From Ricordea florida (taxonomy: Eukaryota > Cnidaria > Anthozoa > Corallimorpharia > Ricordeidae), in contig OX453283.1 in the NCBI GenBank assembly GCA_949710005.1, positions 20,532,504-20,596,503 of the forward strand: a DNA stretch of 64,000 bases. The letters are read 5' to 3'. Numbering within the stretch: the first letter of the stretch is position 1; each line of letters begins with the position of its first letter. The notes under the pieces are model-generated. The model was not told the origin of the DNA. It was given only the letters and a program-made list of their open reading frames with translations, and ran no database searches. Of this stretch, positions 12,341 to 23,060 are shown piece after piece. Made by a program: the position numbers and the translations under genes.

Positions 12341-12735
12341 GGGCTGTTCTAAAAACGTGGAGTGCAGAGTGCACAAAATAATCTGAAAATAATCGAAACC
12401 GGGGGAACTAGTAATACGTCAAGCCTCTTTCAGGGATTCAGTTAGGCCCTTTTTACACAACCCTGGGTTCCTTTTTTACCCTGGGTTGAATCATCACAGA
12501 GAGTGCTAAAAATAAACACTTTACATCAACCTGTAATAGCATGTGGTTTACTTCTAGCTTGACCCGGGCCAGCCTTTCTTCCGATCAAAAAACTGAAAAC
12601 ATGGACTAGAAAGATGACAAACAAAAAACCTAGAAAGTATAACGGAATAGTGGGAGATCCTGATGCACTCTGCACCCCGCATTTTCGGACCAGCCCGTTT
12701 TTCGTGGGTTTCATGAATTAATGGTTGTCTAGGTT

Positions 12736-14468
12736 TCAGTTTGAAAGAATCTTTGCCATCGAACTACGAGCCTTTTTATAAATCAAACAGTACATGAGGC
12801 ATATTTGTATTAAATAGCGACTGCCAGGATGTCCGTGAAACATCTTAGTAGTGTCTGGAAAGAAATTATCCTGCAGTATATTATCGCTGACAGTACCTTG
12901 GTGCTGATGTAAGAACGCAACAAGACGACCATGAGATTTTCGGTCCTTGAGAATTTCCTAAAAAAAGAGCCAATTGTTTTAACTAAAAACTCTGTTCTTA
13001 CTCAAAGCTATTAGCTTGTTATATTGATATGGTTTAATTAAGCTAACGATTGTAATGCATCAGGAAAGGTATTCACTAGCATGTCTCATACAGTTACCAC
13101 AAAGTTTTCCTCTTTTATGGTTGCCGGGTTTGCATGTAATGATTTCATATAAGCACTTATTAGTCTGTTTATCCTGTAAATATATTTTTTTAAAAGCATC
13201 ACATTTGAAAAGGGCAAGAACTGGATGCAATGATACCAGTGTGTGCAATGTTAAAATAACTGGTGTTTTTTCTAGTACATATTTGCCATTTGCAGTTATG
13301 GGTTACCGGTATTGGATGGGGGAGGGCGGAGGGGGGAAAAGTTAGAATACTTGCACATCTCTGTATGATTTTTAATGTAAAATTATAGAAAAAAACAGTG
13401 AATTTTCGTCAACAATTCGTGTCGCATTTATATCTCCATATACAAAAAAAAATTTCTTAACTCTTGATTATTTCCATTTTAGAGGGTCTGTGAAAAATGA
13501 ATTAAAAGAAATACCTGAAATTGAACACAGTCTGATTTCTCTTTAGTTCTTTCTTTCCTTTGTAAAACCCGCTTTCGTAGTTCCACACTCTTCTGGATAT
13601 AACATTCCCTTCTGAAGTCCCTGAGAAACTGCGATGCTCCCATGTTGACGTAATACATTAACACGCTTGCCAGCAGCTTCTCAATCAATTCCTGTTGAGA
13701 AAAATTATCACCATATATTATGTTTAAAAAGTAATACGATACATTTGAGTTCTTTACTGATATAAACCACCCTATAACCAATAAAACATTGAAGATATGG
13801 GATCCGGTTAAGGTTTCAAGCCACAAAATAATCCTTTCCAAAAAGTTTGAATGGTAGATGCCATTTTGATGTTAGTTGCTAGTTTCCAGTCTTTTGGCTG
13901 CCTGTTAGTGGGTGTGGAAATTTGTCCCTCAGTGGGACAAGAATATGTAAATTTTCTTTCATGGAAATTGATAAACAACATTTTTTAAAACTTAAAAGAT
14001 ACAATGTTATTTTACCTTGTGCTTCTGATTGTCCTTGTTTTCAAAGCACATCAACCACCTTGCCTCTAATTCTCCATCTCCTTTCAGCTCCGTCAGGGCC
14101 TTTTCAACCATTTTGTCACAGGCTCTTTTTAAAATCTGTACATTCGGTAACTCAATTCTCCTCTGGTCTAAATGCAGAAAGAAAAGGTAGGCCTTATCGG
14201 AAATGTGAATAAGACCCCTTTCACGAAATTGCCTTCTTTCAGTTACTTCAAGTGTTTCTGGAAACTTTGAGCTTTCAGACAACTCAGAGTAGGGTTGAAT
14301 AATGTTCTCCAACAATTGGCAAAGAGTTTGTTGGTTTTCGATTCTCGCCAGGGTGATGCTGCTCTTTGTATAGACATTCTTCTGAATGTACTTCCTGGCA
14401 TGAGTCAGAACTTTCCTCACCGCCCAGCCACCAACATGACGCACCTTTGATCTCCCTACTCCACTCAT
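12736..14468 (-). CDS. Three-exon gene of unknown function
   Basis: A coherent spliced model exists on the minus strand. Exon 1 runs 14,468-14,016 (151 codons; MSGVGRSKVRHVGGWAVRKV, later SKFPETLEVTERRQFRERGL), ending AAG|GTAAAA. Exon 2 runs 13,691-13,515 (59 codons; ELIEKLLASVLMYYVNMGAS), bounded by CAG and GTATTT. Exon 3 runs 12,957-12,736 (EILKDRKSHGRLVAFLHQHQ) to a TGA. All junctions are phase 0, giving about 283 residues with no internal stop. The protein is soluble, helical and basic; no catalytic motif is seen. The first Met at 14,486 is possible, but 14,468 gives a cleaner start. VRHVGGWAVRKVL suggests a gene family multiplied with mobile elements, but the function is unknown. Exon 3 contains a possible alternative donor (CAAG|GTACTG), so the last exon is less sure. 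Confidence 0.6.
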
Positions 14469-14499
14469 TTGCTTGACATTAAACACAATGGTTTTCTTT

Positions 14500-15070
14500 C
14501 AACATTGACCAACAACGGAAATGAGCGTTTCTAAAACTTGCCAATACACCGTAGTTGAAAGTTAAATGGCGATTGCCCCTTGGGGTGGTTTTGTTTCGCT
14601 AACATGAAACAAAGCGCAGATGTAACTTGAAAAATCACTGCTGGTGAAAAATTCGTGCAGACTGGAAGTCACTTCTGTAAAGTTTTGTCGGCTGATGTTA
14701 ACCACAATCTTGTTTACTGGCAAGACTTCGTATATTCAAGTGAGCAATCTTGAGACCTCTATTGGACTTGATATCCCCAAATGTCTGGTAGCCGGGATTA
14801 ATCTCAATGTCACTAGCAAGAGCAATAAGAGCTAGGGCAAAACAGGCACGATGAAAAAGCTTACAGAGCATTACACTCTTCAGCCGTCCATTGGACTCTT
14901 GCCTTCGGGTCGGTTCGTTTCGATGAAATGAAGCACCTGCAACTTAAGTCCTGCAATTCATCTGGGAGGCAAATTATATCTCCCTATCGTTAAGCAAAGT
15001 GCTCTCCTGTAAATATGAGAACCTGTAACTCTCAAAAGTGATGTAAATACATGTACAGAGAAAGACACAT
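14500..15070. other. Upstream region and gene-free stretch
   Basis: Presumed 5' flank of the minus-strand gene starting at 14,468. No motif, repeat or coding frame is supported. Confidence 0.4.
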
Positions 15071-15556
15071 AAATTTGGGTAATTGTGAAGAACAGCGCCC
15101 CTCAACCGACTGTCGGCCGACTGTCGGCTGACTGTTGGCCGACTGTCGGTCATCTGTCGGCCGACAGTCGATCGACAAACGGCCAACAGTCGGCCGACAG
15201 ATGACCGACAGACGACCGACAGGTTTTGGCTAATGTACAGGCCATCTGTCGGCTGTTTGTCGGCCGACAGTTGGCCGACAGTCGGTGATGTGTCGGTAAC
15301 ATGTCGGTAAGTTGTCGGTGACTTACCTTTACGTTTTTTCCAAGTTTTCTTCAAATACCGCATGCGAGACATATAATATTGCTTTCTGTGTCGGGTCAAC
15401 TCCAGCTTTTTCTGCTCTATTTTACAGTAAAATGTCTTTTTTGGGAAACTGTCGGTAGTCTGTCGGTAACCTGTCGGTCGTCTGTCGGTGGCCTATCAGC
15501 CGACAGACGGCCGACAGTCGGTTGAGGGGATCTCTTCTTCACAATTACCTAAATTT
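15071..15556. mobile_element. Foldback element built of GTCGG palindromes
   Basis: The outer ends are inverted: GGTAATTGTGAAGAA followed by CCCCTCAACCGACTGTCGG at the left (15,071-15,118) and its complement at the right (15,509-15,556). Inside, the units CTGTCGGCCGA, CTGTCGGTCAT and their complements are repeated at 15,100-15,300 and again at 15,445-15,520, so each arm can also fold internally. A short non-repetitive centre lies at 15,320-15,440. It encodes nothing; the open frame across it is a by-product of the repeat. This is a non-autonomous foldback-type element. No target duplication was identified. Confidence 0.8.
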
Positions 15557-16069
15557 GCAGAGAGCTTAAAGCTACGACCGACCGCCATGAACATGGTAAA
15601 TAGCCGCCCTGTACCATGTATTCTTCATTTTGGGAGTTGGACCTCTTTCATTTAGCCTTAAAAAGTCCAGAGATTTTGACAGGTGATTTACTCTGCTGGG
15701 ATTGTTGTAATTTCTGTCACTTTTCTGGTAAGTAGCACACCATACATACAGTATCACTTTCCGTTGTCTGTAGTTTCAGGTCAAAGTACGATTTGTAGCA
15801 GTCTTAGCTCCACTTATCAAGTGGATATAGCCTTCGAGTGTTTCATCTGAAATGAAATAACAGTAATTGTTATTATGAGCATATAAAATGCAGGTTAATT
15901 TGTTAGTCGTTATGAGTGGTAGCCAACCAGCTGTTATTTTAAGCTTTGAACAGAAGGTTGTGTCTTAAAGAGTACTAAGGGCTTTTCTGTGTACCAGTCA
16001 TTTTGACCGACTGAGGGAACCTGTTCCAGGAACTGGTGTAATCAATATTTACCAAATGACCATATGAGC
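15557..16069. other. Gene-free stretch
   Basis: AT-rich spacer between the foldback element and the 70-bp tandem array; a 61-codon minus-strand frame at 15,572-15,757 has no recognisable motif. Confidence 0.45.
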
Positions 16070-16640
16070 ATTGTTTTCTGCTTTTTTCACTGGACAGCCC
16101 TTGGATTCCCAATAATTTTTCATGTATTCTTTCACATACGCATTGTTCTCTGCCTTTTCCTCTGGAGAGCCCTTAGATACCCTATAATTCTATGTATTCT
16201 TTCGTATAAGCATTATTTTCTGCCTTTTTCTCTGGAGAGCCCTTAGATGCCCTATAATTTTATGTATTCTTTCATATAAGCATTGTTCTCTGCCTTTTTC
16301 TCTGGAGAGCCCTTAGATGTCCTATAATTTTATGTATTCTTTCATATAAGCATTATTTTCTGCCTTTTTCTCTGGAGAGCCCTAATAGATGCCCTATAAT
16401 TTTATGTATTCTTTCATATAAGCATTGGTCTCTGCCTTTTTCTCTGGAGAGCCCTTAGATGCCTTATAATTTTATGTATTCTTTCATATAAGCATTGTTC
16501 TCTGCCGTTTTCTCTGGAGAGCCCTTAGATGCCCTATAATTTTATGTATTCTTTCATGTAAGCATTATTTTCTGCCTTTTTCTCTGGAGAGCCAGTTAGA
16601 TGCTCTATAAATTTTGCTGTTTGTTCTACAGAAATCTTAT
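16070..16640. repeat. 70-bp tandem array, about 8 units
   Basis: The unit begins TCTCTGGAGAGCCCTTAGAT, continues through CTATAATTTTATGTATTC and ends CATTGTTCTCTGCCTTTT. It repeats with 70-bp spacing; TCTGGAGAGC is found at 16,161, 16,231, 16,301, 16,371, 16,443, 16,513 and 16,583. Outer copies are more diverged than inner ones, typical of a minisatellite homogenised from the centre. Confidence 0.95.
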
Positions 16641-16939
16641 ATCCTATAACTTTTCATATATGCATTGTTCTTAGCCTTACACTTTGCAAGTCTTAGATGC
16701 TATTTGCTCAGTAACAAAATTTAATGAAGAATTTTCATATTTCCTTTGCTCACTACAATTGGCTTCATTTAGATTTGGCCTTGTATTTTCTTTAGTATTG
16801 CTATGAGCAGCTGTAAACGTTCCCTTTTTCCTTTGTTCTGAGCCAAGAAAATTACTTTCTCTCTTATGGTCAGTTCGCTTAAAAGAATTGAACTGTTCAC
16901 TTTCTCTTTCCACTGCATTTCCTTTATGAGTTACAGTTG

Positions 16940-17195
16940 AAACTAGAAGGGCACTCGGTAGAGCGCATACCTCTGCCCCGCCACATATGTACACCTGATA
17001 TTACACTCATCTGGATCTGAGATCCGGAGTTTAATCTGGATAAATCCCAAATTTTAATCGATTGATCCTGGGTATATTTGCGACCTTTGCACCAAATTTG
17101 GTGCAAATCCGTTCATTAGTTTTTGCGTAAAACAATTAACAGAAAGACAAACAGACAGACAGGCGTGAAAACATAATCTCCTTGGCGGAGGTAAC
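16940..17195 (+). repeat. SINE-like element with tRNA-like head
   Basis: The left end, GGGCACTCGGTAGAGCGCAT, resembles the A-box region of a tRNA gene (polymerase III internal promoter). The body contains CTTTGCACCAAATTTGGTGC, and the right end is a run of CAGACAGACAGGCGTG followed by CTCCTTGGCGGAGGTAAC. This head, body and simple tail order suggests a short interspersed element. A clear B box was not found, so the class is tentative. Confidence 0.45.
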
Positions 17196-17199
17196 AATG

Positions 17200-17670
17200 T
17201 ATTTCACTTATGTGTTTAATAAATACAGGTCTTAGATTTTGCAAGATATTTGCCAGTTCAACCACAGTAATATCAGCAAAATTTTGACTTGATTCAATCG
17301 CATGAATTTTCAAATTCATTGCATCAGCTACAGCTTGTATAATAACATGATCAGCCCATGTTCCTGACATACTCATTGTTGCTAAATAGCGAACCCATGA
17401 TGGATCCACAATGCTTTCAATGAATGTTTCAGGATGTTGTGGTAAATGAACATCAGCTGCACGAATATCGCAATGGTGACTGGCATCACCATATAAGTGA
17501 TGTGACACAGCCTTAAAGAAACAATCACCACTCCACCAACATCTAAAGGTCTTAAGCAATTAGCCTATTTAGTCTGGAGTCAAAAGTGTTATCTGACTCA
17601 TCACAAATTATTGCCTCAGGACCAGGGCTTAATTCAACATCTTCGGAAAACATAATACTGCTTTTTGTAA
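17200..17670 (-). pseudogene. OTU cysteine-protease remnant with 2A-like motif
   Basis: The minus strand encodes SGDCFFKAVSHHLYGDASHH, then SWVRYLATMSMSGTWADHVI and IQAVADAMNLKIHAIESS. This is the core of an OTU-type deubiquitinase/protease: GDCFF holds the nucleophilic Cys and GTWADH is a conserved OTU block. Upstream at about 17,610-17,670 an out-of-frame segment reads SSIMFSEDVELSPGPEA, very like the 2A ribosome-skipping motif DxExNPGP but with Ser where Asn is needed. Between them the reading frame changes: PLDVGG in one frame meets SGDCFF in another, consistent with a one-base loss near 17,535. OTU and 2A-like modules are known in cnidarian retroelement polyproteins, so this is probably an element fragment. 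C-terminal residues past about 17,200 are unrelated. Confidence 0.65.
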
Positions 17671-17672
17671 AG

Positions 17673-17783
17673 GTAATCATACGGTTTCAAGTTCAATTTG
17701 GAATTAACTTGCACAAGTGAGCTTTTTGAAAAACTCACAAGTGCAAATTAATTCCAAATTGAATGAGAAAAATCGTATGATTA
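17673..17783. mobile_element. Short palindromic MITE
   Basis: TAATCATACGGTTTCAAGTT at the left is matched by its complement (AATCGTATGATTA) at the right, and CAATTTGGAATTAACTTGCAC pairs with GTGCAAATTAATTCC. The two ~43-bp arms are separated by about 25 bp. A diverged relative begins AGGTAATCACATGATTTCGA at 19,105-19,240. Confidence 0.7.
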
Positions 17784-17799
17784 CTTATTAATAATATTA

Positions 17800-18022
17800 T
17801 GAACATGAAAAAATTCGCCTGGAGGAAGTGCCGGAAGATCTTATTGCAGACAGGAGGTGAGCATTTGACGCGGATTTGACACTTTATTTAGTGATTGGCT
17901 GATGAAGATCAGTTGATAACGCTACGAACTCAAAGCAGTTCGTTTAGAAATAAAGGATATCATAATCCGGAATATCGATGTGTAATTTGCACTGGTGTTA
18001 CACTTTTTGCATTGGTGTTATA

Positions 18023-18061
<39 letters not shown>

Positions 18062-19300
18062 TTTTTTCAACATATATATTATTAATTACCAGGGCCCAGC
18101 CGAAGGCTGGCACCGGTTATAGAATGCAGATGGTTTCTGTCGTTTTTTCAATGTTACATTGTTAGGGATATATCGCTGACTGAGATATATCACTGGCTTG
18201 TTACTTTTGCTTGCTGGCTCATTGAAATCTTATCCGCCATTTTGAAAAAGCACGAGGGATGGAGGACATTCAAGAGAAAGATTATAGCTTTTTGTTCCCC
18301 ATCCTTTACGATGCACTAGTTTATGAGCGAAAATTTAAGAGTGAATATTTGGAGAGACAAGTTTACGAGCGATCACTTAAGAGTGAACCTTCCATTGTGA
18401 AACGTATCGAGAATAAGAGCGATTTATCAAAGCTATCTACACTGAGTGAACCTTCCATCGTGAGAGGTGCAAGAGGTTAACTATATCTATGCAATCCCGT
18501 GTCCCACTGGGCCCCGGTAAGTTCCATGTAGTGGTTCTCGTTGATGTTTAAATTACTTTCATTGATTGAGATGAATAGAAAGTTTTTATTATGTTATATT
18601 ATAACATAACAAAAGTAAAGCATGTGCTCTGATTGGTGAACTACTCATTTACTATTTGCCTATAAGTGAGTGGTGATGAAAGCTAGCACGTGCTCAAAGC
18701 CATACCAGTCACTTTCTATTCAACGCTATTTTTTCCCGTCATACAACGTCGTAAAAACTTAATTTAGGTAGGTATTAAATGTTCTTTTCTTTCTTTGCAG
18801 AATGTCATTCCCAAGTTGAAAGTCAATGTGTGCGTTATGCTGCTGGTGTAAATGATGTTGAAAGTGTGAACCCTGTAGTTCCCATTCCAACAGTGGAAAA
18901 TACAGGTACATATGTAAAAGGTGGCATTGATAAACATGTGATATGTTATTGCAACCAGTACCATGCTCAAGGTCATAATGAGTGATAATTTAGATTAAAA
19001 CAACGAAGCTTTTTCTTTAAAAAAGAGCCTAATTCATCACAAAATAATTTTGTTAAAATTGTGATTGATTGGTAACAGAACTTCATGTCGTTCAATTTGC
19101 ATAGGTAATCACATGATTTCGAGTGCAATTTGGGATAAATCAGCACGAGTAAATTTTTCAAAGGCGAAGCAAATTGCACGAGCCCGTAGGACGAGTGAAA
19201 TTTGTAGTCTTTGAAAAATTTACAAGTCTCAATTGATCTCACCTGGTTAACAGTTCACATTCTTCTTGATACATCATCGGGATGTTACTTATTAATCATG
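17800..19300. other. Region without a supported gene
   Basis: It contains a 73-codon plus-strand frame at 18,259-18,480 with an internal near-repeat (YERKFKSEYLE / YERSLKSEPSI) that could be a first exon but matches nothing known. A perfect palindrome of ATGTTATATTATAACAT type lies near 18,590-18,612. A diverged copy of the 17,673 MITE lies at 19,105-19,240. Confidence 0.4.
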
Positions 19301-19359
19301 CATGTGAACATGTACAGTAACTTAGTGTTTCACAGACTAGAATAGGAATGACAAGTGAA

Positions 19360-19553
19360 TAGAAAACTGGAACACTGAATATAGTTGAGCTTGGACCAGG
19401 ATTTGTTGCCCGGGATCTACCAAAAACCTGTGATACTTCGTTATCAACAGATTGTGGCTGACTTCCGGGTGCCATTTGATCGGACAGCTGTTGTACGCTG
19501 GTGATAAGCTGGCGAACAATGTCAGTCGTTTGTCTCGAATCGTGATCGGCCAT
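19360..19553 (-). CDS. Probable first exon of an unknown gene
   Basis: From an ATG at 19,553 the minus strand reads MADHDSRQTTDIVRQLITSV then QQLSDQMAPGSQPQSVDNEV, a typical soluble N-terminus rich in Gln and Ser. Protein-like composition fades after about GRSRATNPGPSS (19,400), where an exon boundary or degradation is likely. No downstream exon was matched. It could be an element gene. Confidence 0.35.
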
Positions 19554-19599
19554 TTTGTTTGATCAACGCAGAAAGTGATCCGCTGACTGGTACTTACTC

Positions 19600-19925
19600 G
19601 CTGGCTCGAGAAAAACCTAATCGATAATCTCGAATGGTGATTAAAATTCTCATACATCGATTACTGAAACTCGATAGATGATTTAAAACTCATACCACTT
19701 TTGTCATCTTTGGCTTTCATGTTGCGGCATCCCTCTTTTTCCAAGGGTGATTTCTCATTCTCGTATAGTAATTTCCTGATCTCACAAATCGATTACATTC
19801 TCGAATGGTGATTTCTCATTCTCGTATGGTGCCTTTTCATTCTCGAATTGTGATTTCTAATTCTCGTATAGTGATTTCCCAATCTCATACATCGATTACT
19901 GAAACTCGATAGATGATTTAAAACT
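19600..19925. repeat. Imperfect repeat of TCTCATTCTCGTATAGTGATTT
   Basis: Units such as ATTCTCGTATAGTGATTTC and TCGAATGGTGATTTCTCATT alternate. The block CATCGATTACTGAAACTCGA followed by TAGATGATTTAAAACTCATA occurs twice (about 19,653 and 19,898), showing a ~245-bp segmental duplication. Confidence 0.7.
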
Positions 19926-20519
19926 CATACCACTTTTGTCATGTTTGGCTTGCCATACTGATTGGCTATAGCGTGTTTCTGGATACATCTGGAAAACATA
20001 AAAGACAATTTGTAGAGTTTGTAAAGATTTACAATCTTATATTCATTATCTCCTGCTTTCATGGTCATAACAATATTATGGGGTATTTGCATGTCTATGA
20101 TATTACTCATCACCTAAGAAAGAAAAAAAGGTTTTAATTACAAGTGAAGTACTGATCATTGTAAAACAAATCTTTTCATGTTGTTATGTGTATTAAACAA
20201 TATTTTTTAAACACATCAAGGAGGGGGGTGGGAGTACCCCCCACCAAAAAAAAAAATAAAATAAAATTTAATCATGATGTTGCACATACAAATGTAAACA
20301 AATTTTTCCTTTTGTTTTCTTATATATTATTTCTGTGTTTGGTGGAACTTGAATACAAGTTATGATATGCTCCATTGTCTGAAAAAAAGAAAAGTAATTT
20401 TTTTTAGTGGCCTCCAAAACCTTGCCCTTACAGCCACCCCCCCAATCTCACAGAATAACTTTTTTTTTATTTACAGCATGGCCTCCATCTTCCCCTTACA
20501 GCCACCCCTAACCTCGCGT

Positions 20520-21145
20520 CCAAAAAAAATTTAACAACGGAGCATACATAACAATTCAATCACTTCTTTTATGAATTCTGGACTATGAACAGCATCGTCA
20601 TGGGCAGCACTCTCCAAGATTTCTCTGATCATATAATAATTATAAAAAAATCGAAATGGATTTACAAGTGTTCAAGGTTGTTGTTGTAATTTAAATTTAA
20701 GCGTTGATTTGGTGGCTTTTAGTTTTATCACTGCCTATAGAAAAAAAGAAAAAATTAAGAAATAAGCGAATCAAAAAGAACTTGTCTTTCGTAATAATCA
20801 AATGGTTTGTAATCATACCAAAGATTACAACCTATACAAATTGCTTTTTGCAATAACATCATAACAATAGATTCAAGGTTGGAAGTTTTCAAGTGTCTTC
20901 ATTGTTTATCCTTGATATAAAGAATCAGTTCATTATAAGTGTAAAAGAAAAAAAAAGTTAAGATAAACGAGATTGTACATTCTTATGATCAAATATAAAT
21001 AATAAAGTCCTATGACCAAAAACGCCATGGCAAATATTATTTCCAAAACAACTAGAAGGGTATGATAATCAATTCTTACCAATCTGATTCTTCGTTGGAA
21101 CTCTGGATCAGCCAAGAGGGCGTCGGTGGCTTGTTCCGATGCCAT
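20520..21145 (-). CDS. Possible two-exon small gene, unknown
   Basis: A likely first exon runs from an ATG at 21,145 (MASEQATDALLADPEFQRRI, then RL) to a strong donor TTG|GTAAGA near 21,080. At 20,530-20,640 a second minus-strand segment reads REILESAAHDDAVHSPEFIK then EVIELLCMLRC and a stop, just 3' of a pyrimidine-rich stretch and AG. The phases of the visible donor and acceptor do not match directly, so an exon may be missing or the copy is broken. A low-complexity 3' side (20,220-20,520) contains G- and A-runs. Confidence 0.35.
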
Positions 21146-21533
21146 ACTGTACGTGCTCGGGAGCTGCTTCCTGCAATGGGGGCAGCCGAACCTTCTGTTA
21201 TCGAGCCAATGTTTTAGGCAGCCACAAAGAATACCGCGACATAAACATCATTTTTTTTCACTTAGTTTTCCCCATGCCCCTGTTTTCCACCTCACGCCCA
21301 AATTTCATTATTGTTCTATGCGCCAATCACAAGTTAGAACGGAAAACGTGCAACAAGCGCGATCCGCATGCGACGCCATCTTGGATTTGCAAATGGAACT
21401 TTGAGCTTTCAAGACCTTTTATCAGCGATAGTCGTCATAGTTTTCAAGAAATCTATTTATTTTCATACTTTTCGAATATATACATGTTATTTATTTCAAA
21501 TGTAAAGCAAATTACGTCGAAACACTCGAAAAA

Positions 21534-23054
21534 ATGCCCTTCAAGAGTGGCTGCTGTTGTCCACAACATGAGGAGTGGGGCTTTGGAAATGTTGTCCTGA
21601 AAAAGTCGTTTTCTCTCACCTACCGAGAAGAAAAGTTTTGTGGCACTGGCAAGTGGCGTCTTTCTGGCCACAAGGAGCGAGGGCGAAAGATATGTGGCTG
21701 TTGTCAGGAAAGGATTCAACTCTAAACGAGATGTGAAGAACTTGAGGTAAGCAGAAGACAGTGGAAACATTTCCACACGTCCTCATGTGTTACTTCTTAT
21801 TTCTTTGAAAGATTCGTCTATATATTTACTCCTCTTTATTTGATTTTGCTATTTTCTAGGCTGCTTCATCAAGTCACAATGAAGTTTTCCATGAGCCTGA
21901 ATTCGAAGAGTCTGAATTCCTCGATGATCCAGTCGAAAGTGACAGTTTCTCGGAGCATTTTGGAGAAAAAGCTTCAGAAGACAAAGCTTGTCAGATCCCG
22001 GAAACCACCCAGAATCGCCAGGGCTACGAATGTGTTGGTCTTCGTTGAAAGATTGACCTTAGGAATGAAATTATGAGCAAAATAGACATGCTGCTGGGGA
22101 ACTACACCTTCCTTGGTGAGCAGGGTAATCAGGCCATCATGAGACATTCTTGGTACCAAAAAATTCAGAGCTGAGTTTGCTGATGTATTCAATAGCCGCC
22201 AGAAAGGCAGCAGCGATGATAAACTGTTGAAGTCATTAGCTAAGGACTACATTGCAGCCAAAGATAAAGACGGCAGCCGATTGATACGGGCACAGGGTGC
22301 AAAAGTAACCAGCAAACTTCTCATTGGTGACAGCATGAAAGGAAGTAACTTGAATGTGAGGGGAGTGGGACAAGGAAGAAATCGAGTTGAGACTGCACGA
22401 GCTATTGGACAAGTCAGTAAGTTTGGGGATGAACGTAGAAGGCTGTTGTCAATTGTAGCCCAAGACTTCTCTATGTCTGAAATTCAGACGTATTTTCCTT
22501 GCTCAAAGAGCACCATCACTGCAGCAAGAGTGCATGCCATACTTTTTGGAAAAGGTGGTGCCCCCCGCGATGGTCTTTCGTTTACTAGGCAGGGAGTAAG
22601 CCCAGAAATCATACACGAATTTCAAAATTTGATCAACCAAGATGATATCTCAAGGCCTTCTTCATGTAGAAGTGTGCTTGGTGATGGAAAGGAAACTGGG
22701 GTCAGATACTGGTAGTGTGACATCAAAAGTGTTATCCAGCAATGTCAGCTGAAGTTCCCTGATGGTCTGAAGAGGACCTACATTTATTCTCATCTGCCAA
22801 GGAATTTGAGAATGAACACGATGCTGGCAGGCCTTTGCAACCTGTGTGATGACTTTGGTCATTCTAACTTTGAATCCATGCAGCTACTTCTAGATGACCT
22901 CAAGAAGGATGGTCTGCTACATGCCGCTGCTCATTCTGAATTTGTCTCAAGCACAAGACAGTACCAAAAGTTTCTGAAGGTGGAATTTCCCAAAGAGGTA
23001 AGCAGAAATACAGTACAATATTGGTGTTATTTGAAAAAAGCCACAGGAGAATGA
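21534..23054 (+). pseudogene. Unknown element protein upstream of DIRS pol
   Basis: A plus-strand protein is spread over frames. At 21,861-22,070 an acidic piece reads EFEESEFLDDPVESDSFSEH. After a TGA comes KIDLRNEIMSKIDMLLGNYT. A frame change near 22,165 leads to 22,227-22,715 (AKVTSKLLIGDSMKGSNLNV; DFSMSEIQTYFPCSKSTITA, helix-turn-helix-like; DISRPSSCRSVLGDGKETGV). A stop after VRYW precedes the 22,806-23,054 part (MNTMLAGLCNLCDDFGHSNF). Stops and shifts show decay. It immediately precedes the reverse transcriptase remnant and may be the element's first ORF, or a separate gene into which the element inserted. Function unknown. Confidence 0.45.
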
Positions 23055-23060
23055 CAAGTC

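Noticed and set aside
14974-15399. 141-codon minus-strand frame with repeated RPTV/GRQSAD peptides
   Set aside because: It is the translation of the GTCGG palindromic repeat.
16070-16640. Regularly spaced repeats that might be a CRISPR array
   Set aside because: Units are contiguous 70-bp copies without unique spacers, and the genome is eukaryotic.
16940-17195. A tRNA gene suggested by the GGTAGAGCGC box
   Set aside because: No acceptor stem or clear B box; the arrangement fits a SINE-like repeat instead.
20220-20530. Possible small element with CCCCCCACC/GGGGGGTGGG arms
   Set aside because: The complementary stretch is short and embedded in low-complexity A and G runs; no wider inverted ends.
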